From: Coemansia sp. RSA 922
Taxonomy: Eukaryota; Kickxellomycota; Kickxellomycetes; Kickxellales; Kickxellaceae
Direction: 5' to 3'
Assembly: GCA_027577415.1 (NCBI GenBank)
Contig: JANBQS010000787.1
Span: 1-12,021 of the forward strand
Length of the DNA stretch: 12,021 nucleotides
Program-made: the position numbers and the translations under genes
Notes under the pieces: generated by a model
The model's input: the letters and a program-made list of their open reading frames with translations, nothing else
What the model was told of the DNA's origin: nothing
Databases searched by the model: none
Shown here: piece after piece, positions 8,319 to 12,021 of the stretch
Position numbering within the stretch: the first letter of the stretch is position 1
Layout of the letters: each line of letters begins with the position of its first letter

Positions 8319-8984
8319 ATGTTTAGCACAAAGATTTCGATCCTTCTTGCCTTGCTGGCAGTTACCAGCACTACTGGTCCGTTGGCTCAAGCACAAAACA
8401 CGATTTTCGTTACTGTTACAGGAAACCCCGCTGACAATCCAGCTAACGGCGCTCCCGGAGGCAATCCCGCGGCAAATCCTGGTGGCGCTGGTGGCGCAAA
8501 CCCCGCTGCCAACCCGCCTGGAGCTAGTCCTGTGCCTGGTGCCAGTCCGTCCGCCGGAGCGAATCCCTCGCCTGGAGCACCTGGAGCACCTGGAGCACCT
8601 GGAGCACCTGGAGCCAATCCACCACCTGGCGAGAACCCGCCGCCTGGTGCCAATCCTTCGCCTGGAGCTAATCCTTCGCCTGGTGCCATTCCTCCGGGAG
8701 AAAGCCCGCTACTCGAGTCTAGTGGAAGCCAGTCTACTCACGCCAGTAGCGGCGACGCCAGCTCTGGCTCGAGCACCAGCGGTACCGATTCGGGCTCAAG
8801 CCCCACTGGCACCAGCTCTAGCGACAGTGGCTCTAGCAGCGGTAGCGGCAGTGGTAGTGTTGCCAGTGACAGCAAGTCAAGCAAGCCGTCGGATAGTTCA
8901 AAATCGAAAAACAACGCACAGGGCATGATACCTGGTGCCGAGGCAGTTGTGGCTGCCATCGCGGTGTTTGCTGCACTTTTCTAA
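8319..8984 (+). CDS. GPI-anchored cell-wall/surface protein with collagen-like Gly-Pro repeats
   Basis: This intact 221-residue ORF is probably a secreted, GPI-anchored wall or surface glycoprotein. Residues 1-26 form a signal peptide (hydrophobic core ISILLALLAV, cleavage likely after AQAQ). Residues 35-130 are low-complexity Gly, Pro, Ala and Asn with a GAPGAPGAPGAPG collagen-like run at 86-98 and NPSPGA/NPPPG units. Residues 133-198 are a Ser/Thr/Gly-rich stalk, a likely O-glycosylation target. The end is SKNNAQGM followed by a hydrophobic tail (AVVAAIAVFAALF), the layout of a GPI-attachment signal with the attachment site near the N/A/G residues. Transcription seems to start in a CT-rich leader. 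A LINE remnant begins about 20 bases after its stop. The precise role is unknown. Confidence 0.85.
   Translation: MFSTKISILLALLAVTSTTGPLAQAQNTIFVTVTGNPADNPANGAPGGNPAANPGGAGGANPAANPPGASPVPGASPSAGANPSPGAPGAPGAPGAPGANPPPGENPPPGANPSPGANPSPGAIPPGESPLLESSGSQSTHASSGDASSGSSTSGTDSGSSPTGTSSSDSGSSSGSGSGSVASDSKSSKPSDSSKSKNNAQGMIPGAEAVVAAIAVFAALF
8571..8615 (+). repeat. Five 9-bp tandem repeats inside the GPI-protein gene
   Basis: CCTGGAGCA is repeated four times, then CCTGGAGCC. At this place the repeats encode the PGA/GAP collagen-like run. Because the unit is a multiple of three bases, gain or loss of copies keeps the frame, as in other fungal wall proteins. Confidence 0.95.
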
Positions 8985-9003
8985 ATTACAGCACTTAGAA
9001 TGA

Positions 9004-9826
9004 ATTAAATACTCGTCCTTTGACTCTTTTCTGACTCCACTACGAACTACAATCACCATACTCAAGATCCCACACGAGCAGAAACATCTGTCTCTACTCT
9101 GGCTCATGGCACACGCAGCAGTGCTAATGGCATCAAAGCTCTTGCACTACATCCGGGGCCTGCCTCCCAAATGTAAATTTAGATATACTCTCAGTGAATC
9201 CAACGGCGCAGATAACGGCGCAGTCAGAAATTCACAACACGTACCCCGCGAAGTCATTGTACACTACTTTTGGTTGTGCCCTCGCATCCAAGATTTTTGG
9301 CAGTGGCTGTCGTGTTTCATTCAGGGGATCCGCGACGCTCCATCTGGACCTGTCTTTAGGGTCAAGCAGAATCCCAAATGTCGACATGCTACATGGTCTG
9401 GCAGTCTGGGAGATTTTCCGCGCTCGAGCAGAGCCGTCACTGGACGGCAAATGGCTCGACGGTTTGGCCAAGTTCCTCCGCTGGAAATCAGCTTTAGTCT
9501 CATGTAAACACGACTTCTACTACTCGTACTCTATGATCAAGGCCCCACACATTTTCAAAAAGCGCTGGTTAACGGTGTCTAACTGGTGGTACCACTTCGA
9601 TCCCGGCGACGACGAGCTTGATGGGAAGATCTCATTTAGAAACGAATCGCAACAAGTGGCCGGCCGCCTCCCTCACATTATTCAGTATCACCAGCAGTCA
9701 GCTCCGGACGACGACACCAACGCCCCGGCTGCACCCGATAATCCGCCCAATGTGGCTTGAACCATTTTTTATTTTAATTAATCAAAATAAATTTGCGCTT
9801 AAAGGTTGCGCCAAAAAAAAAAAAAA
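9004..9826 (+). mobile_element. 5'-truncated non-LTR retrotransposon (LINE), 3' end with A-tail
   Basis: Translated pieces match the C-terminal end of LINE ORF2. They are an LKIPHEQKHLSLLWLMAHAA segment, then REVIVHYFWLCPRIQDFWQW, which resembles the EtxxHxfwxCP zinc-knuckle region after the reverse transcriptase, and VWEIFRARAEPSLDGKW. The first two are in one frame and the last in the next, so a frameshift lies around 9320-9345. A stop follows at 9758, then AATAAA at 9786-9791 and a run of 14 A's (9813-9826) that marks the 3' end of the insertion. No reverse transcriptase or endonuclease domain remains. It is a dead copy. Confidence 0.75.
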
Positions 9827-9898
9827 TTGAGCCGGATCGAGAGAGCAGTCGCCAGAGGTGCTTGAGCCGGACCGAGAGAGGCCGGTTGCCAGAGGTAC
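9827..9898 (+). repeat. Diverged tandem duplication next to the LINE A-tail
   Basis: Two units stand side by side: 9827-9861 and 9862-9898. Both begin TTGAGCCGGA, share CGAGAGAG, and end with GCCAGAGGT plus GC or AC. The duplication begins exactly where the A-run ends. Whether this is a coincidence or part of the insertion site is not clear. Confidence 0.75.
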
Positions 9899-11010
9899 TT
9901 GTCCACCGCGTGCAAGTAGCCAGACCATGACCAGGCACACATGGATGCATTGCTGTCCGAGATCACTAGGCTGTGAAAGCCATTGGTCTGCGGTCAGTCG
10001 AAGCAGGCTTGTTGTGCAATGCATGGCACTTGTGGCGAACTTGAGGCAGGCTGAAAGAAGAGCGCAGTCGTTGTGTCGGTTTTTGTGCGGGGGCCATGGC
10101 CGCGTCCACAGTTAGAGTTAACAGAGCATGGTGAAGATGTCGCAAAGAAGATACCAAGCGAAGAGCGTGGTACGTTGAGAGCTTGAGATAAACTTGCTGG
10201 TCGGTATTGAAAAGGGAAGAGGAGTGGTGGTTGTTGTTGCATCTCGCTCCAAGGGGCGCCAGGGGGAATGCCCTTTATACCATTTGATGGGAATGGGATG
10301 GGCAGGCCTCGTCAAGCTCATTATTTTTTTCTCTTTCTCTGGCTGTCGCTCTCTCTCGGCTTACACCGAGTGCAGCTTCTCTGTTGTGCAGCTGACACTC
10401 CACGCATGTCTGTCGGGCCAAAACGACGTAGCCTCTGACGCACTTTCACTGGTCCTCACTGTCAACCAGGCAGTGAGGTAATAAGAAAAACAATTGCCGC
10501 GGAGCTGCACATGTAAGCGCCACACATTTCCGAGTCTTTTTGATAACTTTTCCTCCTGCCGTTCGCCTTTGTGATTGGCTGGGGCTTGCTATCTTATCTA
10601 TACATAGCGTATCCCGACTTGTCTTTTTTTTGTCTACAATTGTGAAAAAAGGCCTTGCCGACGGCGTTCCCACGGTGTCCCTAAACAATTGAAGTAATAT
10701 ATGCGCATTGCACCCAATGTGCGTAATTTGTGCTCGCTGCCCCCATCATCCTCTCTTTAGGCGTAGATGCCGACTGGCCTTCTTATCTCTGTCCACACAC
10801 ACGCACAAAAGAAGGCTAGTCTAAAAATAGCGTTCCGAGGCATGAATCTACCTCAATGGAAAAATAAACCACTGGATCCTGCATGAGATCTGGAGCCAGA
10901 TCATCAATGGATCGAGCTTTCATTGATGTCGGATCCGGTTTGAGCGCCCCCGGTCTACGCCACCTTCCGTGACAGGTGTGTACCAGTGGCGCTATCCCTT
11001 TGGACGACAC
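9899..11010. other. Spacer with weak minus-strand reading frames
   Basis: No gene is convincing here. On the minus strand a TATA-like box at 10279-10272 is followed by an ATG at 10242 (82 codons, Pro/Ser-rich) and by an ATG in a GCCATGGCC context near 10097 (about 43 codons). Neither resembles a known protein. This may be the 5' part of a gene whose body is lost toward the LINE insertion. The stretch 10500-10800 is AT-rich with T runs. An inverted repeat (ATCAATG...CATTGAT) lies at about 10903-10926. Confidence 0.4.
10272..10279 (-). promoter_or_regulatory. TATA-like box, minus strand, without a clear gene
   Basis: TATAAAGG is read on the minus strand in the context GGTATAAAGGGC. The nearest downstream ATG, 30 bases away at 10242, opens an unrecognised 82-codon frame. 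It could belong to a gene fragment truncated at the LINE boundary. Confidence 0.35.
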
Positions 11011-11017
11011 TATAAAA
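11011..11017 (+). promoter_or_regulatory. TATA box upstream of a 40-codon ORF
   Basis: TATAAAA is a full match to the consensus, in the context CACTATAAAAGTC. The ATG of the small ORF is 58 bases downstream, which suits a short 5' leader. Confidence 0.5.
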
Positions 11018-11068
11018 GTCTATTGGCAATCTATCTAATCACGATAAATCTACTAGCTTCGAGTCAAA

Positions 11069-11191
11069 ATGCGTTCCGATGGCGTGTCATTATCTGTTGT
11101 CGCTTGGAGTATTTTCAGCGCGTCTCTCATCATTTTTCTAATATATAGAAAATATTTTTATTACTCTTCTCTAAATATCGACCACATTTAG
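11069..11191 (+). CDS. Small putative membrane peptide of 40 residues
   Basis: The ORF begins ATGCGTTCC after AAA, a favourable start context, and encodes 40 residues up to a TAG. Residues 7-25 (SLSVVAWSIFSASLIIFLI) are a membrane span, followed by basic and aromatic residues (YRKYFYY), so the C-terminal side would face the cytosol. A good TATA box stands at the right distance. There is no homologue I can name. It could instead be the first exon of a longer gene, although no donor site convinces me, or the relic of a truncated secreted protein. Confidence 0.35.
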   Translation: MRSDGVSLSVVAWSIFSASLIIFLIYRKYFYYSSLNIDHI

Positions 11192-11680
11192 TGTCTGTCA
11201 CTTACACGATTAAGAGGGCTTTAGCGACGGATATGAGGTGGCTAAGTGCTTGCGGCGATAGTACCAGAGTAGATGTCATTGAGAGGCGTTGACAGCAGCA
11301 GTTAATATTTACGCTGCGCCTATGGCAAATCTGCGAGTTTGAGTGACCAACTTACTCCAGCGTCTAGTCGTTGACCAGTCTACAGGGAAGCATTAGAGAC
11401 GCATATCAGTAGCGGTAAGTGACATAGCAACGTTGACTTTGCGCATACGGGGGCTACATGATGACATGAAATTATTGTTAGCGGCAAAAGCTATTGCATA
11501 CTATCGCTAAATAGACACAAGAATCGTATTTGTCCAGTTTGCCTTTTACTTAACTTTTTGACTTGCATGACGTCAAAACATATGTTGGTGAGAACTACCC
11601 AACAGTAGCGCAAGTCCGAGCATTTTATTTTAAAAGAGATAGACATATTTTTATACCTTGTCAATGTAAAAAAAAAAATC
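11192..11680. other. Spacer before the right inverted arm
   Basis: I see no coding, RNA or repeat structure beyond an A-run at 11668-11678. The short reading frames lack protein-like composition. Confidence 0.5.
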
Positions 11681-11892
11681 GGCACTACTATATCGACAGC
11701 TCTCCAAACTCATGCTTTCAGGAGTAGGAAGATGGGCGATGCTCCCACACGTACAGCTATTGGCAAGCCGCCTCCCCTGGTCTCTTTCCCCAACCGGCAT
11801 CTATGTGGATGATTTTCTCGCAAAGCCACCTGGAACATTAGGAGAGATACTCTTCCATCGTGTTCCGGCGGTGGAGCACCAGCAGCGGCGGG

Positions 11893-11899
11893 TATTTAA
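11893..11899 (+). promoter_or_regulatory. TATA-like box of the right-end gene
   Basis: TATTTAA lies in the context GGTATTTAAGC, followed by a pyrimidine-rich stretch and an ATG 84 bases from the box. The box and its surroundings are unchanged between the two arms, while several nearby positions differ. Confidence 0.45.
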
Positions 11900-11982
11900 G
11901 CATGAGCTGCGCCCTCTCTTCTGTCATTTTTCTCTTCACTCTTTTTTTTGAATACCTCATTTTCATATTGATTGTACTCATC

Positions 11983-12021
11983 ATGGATATTGCTTTTATA
12001 TTATCCTTTGCCTTTTGGCTT
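11983..12021 (+). CDS. 5' end of a putative secreted protein gene, paralogue of the left one
   Basis: The ATG at 11983-11985 begins MDIAFILSFAFWL and runs off the window. The peptide is the same as at the left end. It is preceded by a CT-rich leader (11904-11950) and by a TATTTAA box at 11893-11899. The arrangement TATA box, CT-rich leader, ATG and signal-peptide-like codons is what a fungal gene start looks like, and supports the view that the inverted arms are promoters plus first codons of a duplicated gene family. Function is unknown. Confidence 0.45.
   Translation, partial: MDIAFILSFAFWL

Larger units (their letters stand above)
11681..12021 (+). repeat. Right inverted repeat arm, outward-facing gene 5' region
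   Basis: This is the inverted partner of the left arm. The final 77 bases are identical to the reverse complement of bases 1-77. The next roughly 190 bases are nearly the same, differing mainly by single substitutions plus small A/G-rich indels next to the 77-base block. An inner block at 11687-11710 matches left 375-397. About 60 bases present in the left arm between the two blocks are missing here. No target-site duplication can be examined because both arms run to the window edge. Confidence 0.85.

Noticed and set aside
8387..8689. Gly-Pro-rich minus-strand frame opposite the wall-protein gene
   Set aside because: The complement of Gly/Pro-rich codons also gives Gly/Pro-rich peptides; it has no independent start signals.
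8299..8928. A 209-codon overlapping frame with repeated LEH units on the same strand as the wall-protein gene
   Set aside because: It is the shifted reading of the 9-bp and Gly-Pro repeats. The frame of the GPI protein has a signal peptide and anchor signal, which explains the sequence better.
1..12021. A 12 kb transposon carrying CIAO1, a wall protein and Fanzor as cargo
   Set aside because: The arms show gene-start architecture and the exact 77-base identity points to assembly behaviour. No intact transposase and no target-site duplication are visible. It is kept only as an alternative.

Overview
The window looks like nuclear DNA of an early-diverging fungus, possibly in the Kickxellomycotina/Zoopagomycota range (an inference, not proven). 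Supporting signs are a complete fungal/animal-type CIAO1 (Cia1) WD40 gene with a short GT-AG intron, a GPI-anchored Ser/Pro/Gly-rich wall protein, TATA boxes followed by pyrimidine-rich leaders, relics of a non-LTR retrotransposon and a Fanzor (eukaryotic TnpB-like) gene, and AT-rich spacers with microsatellites.

Layout. The two ends are inverted copies of one repeat. The outermost 77 bases are identical, and the homology continues with substitutions and indels to about 405 on the left and about 11681 on the right. Each arm reads outward as TATA box, CT-rich leader, ATG and a hydrophobic start (MDIAFILSFAFWL) cut off by the window edge. I read them as the 5' ends of two paralogous secreted-protein genes facing away from each other. 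The exact 77-base identity, ending at both edges, is also what a short-read assembly contig gives when both ends stop on the same repeat k-mer. A 12 kb transposon with terminal inverted repeats is the less likely alternative.

From left to right inside the arms: two short decayed coding fragments (461-661 and 725-889); a long minus-strand reading frame (974-3055) with a membrane segment, an internal 46-residue duplication and a Ser/Arg-rich tail, broken by one in-frame TAG and lacking an in-frame ATG; its TATA promoter; a spacer with a (TAA)12 microsatellite and a possible small exon; intact CIAO1 on the plus strand (4414-5626, one 91-nt intron); a convergent minus-strand gene for a 124-residue protein with a mitochondrial-type N-terminus; a spacer; a broken minus-strand Fanzor gene (6751-7907); an intact plus-strand gene for a collagen-like GPI-anchored protein (8319-8984); the 3' end of a dead LINE with A-tail (9004-9826); a diverged tandem duplication; a spacer with TATA motifs; and a 40-codon membrane-peptide ORF behind a good TATA box (11069-11191).

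The genes do not form a pathway. CIAO1 is a housekeeping gene of cytosolic iron-sulfur protein assembly, the GPI protein belongs to the cell wall, and the rest is mobile-element debris or unrecognised. The strongest unusual items are the Fanzor relic and the outward-facing duplicated gene starts.
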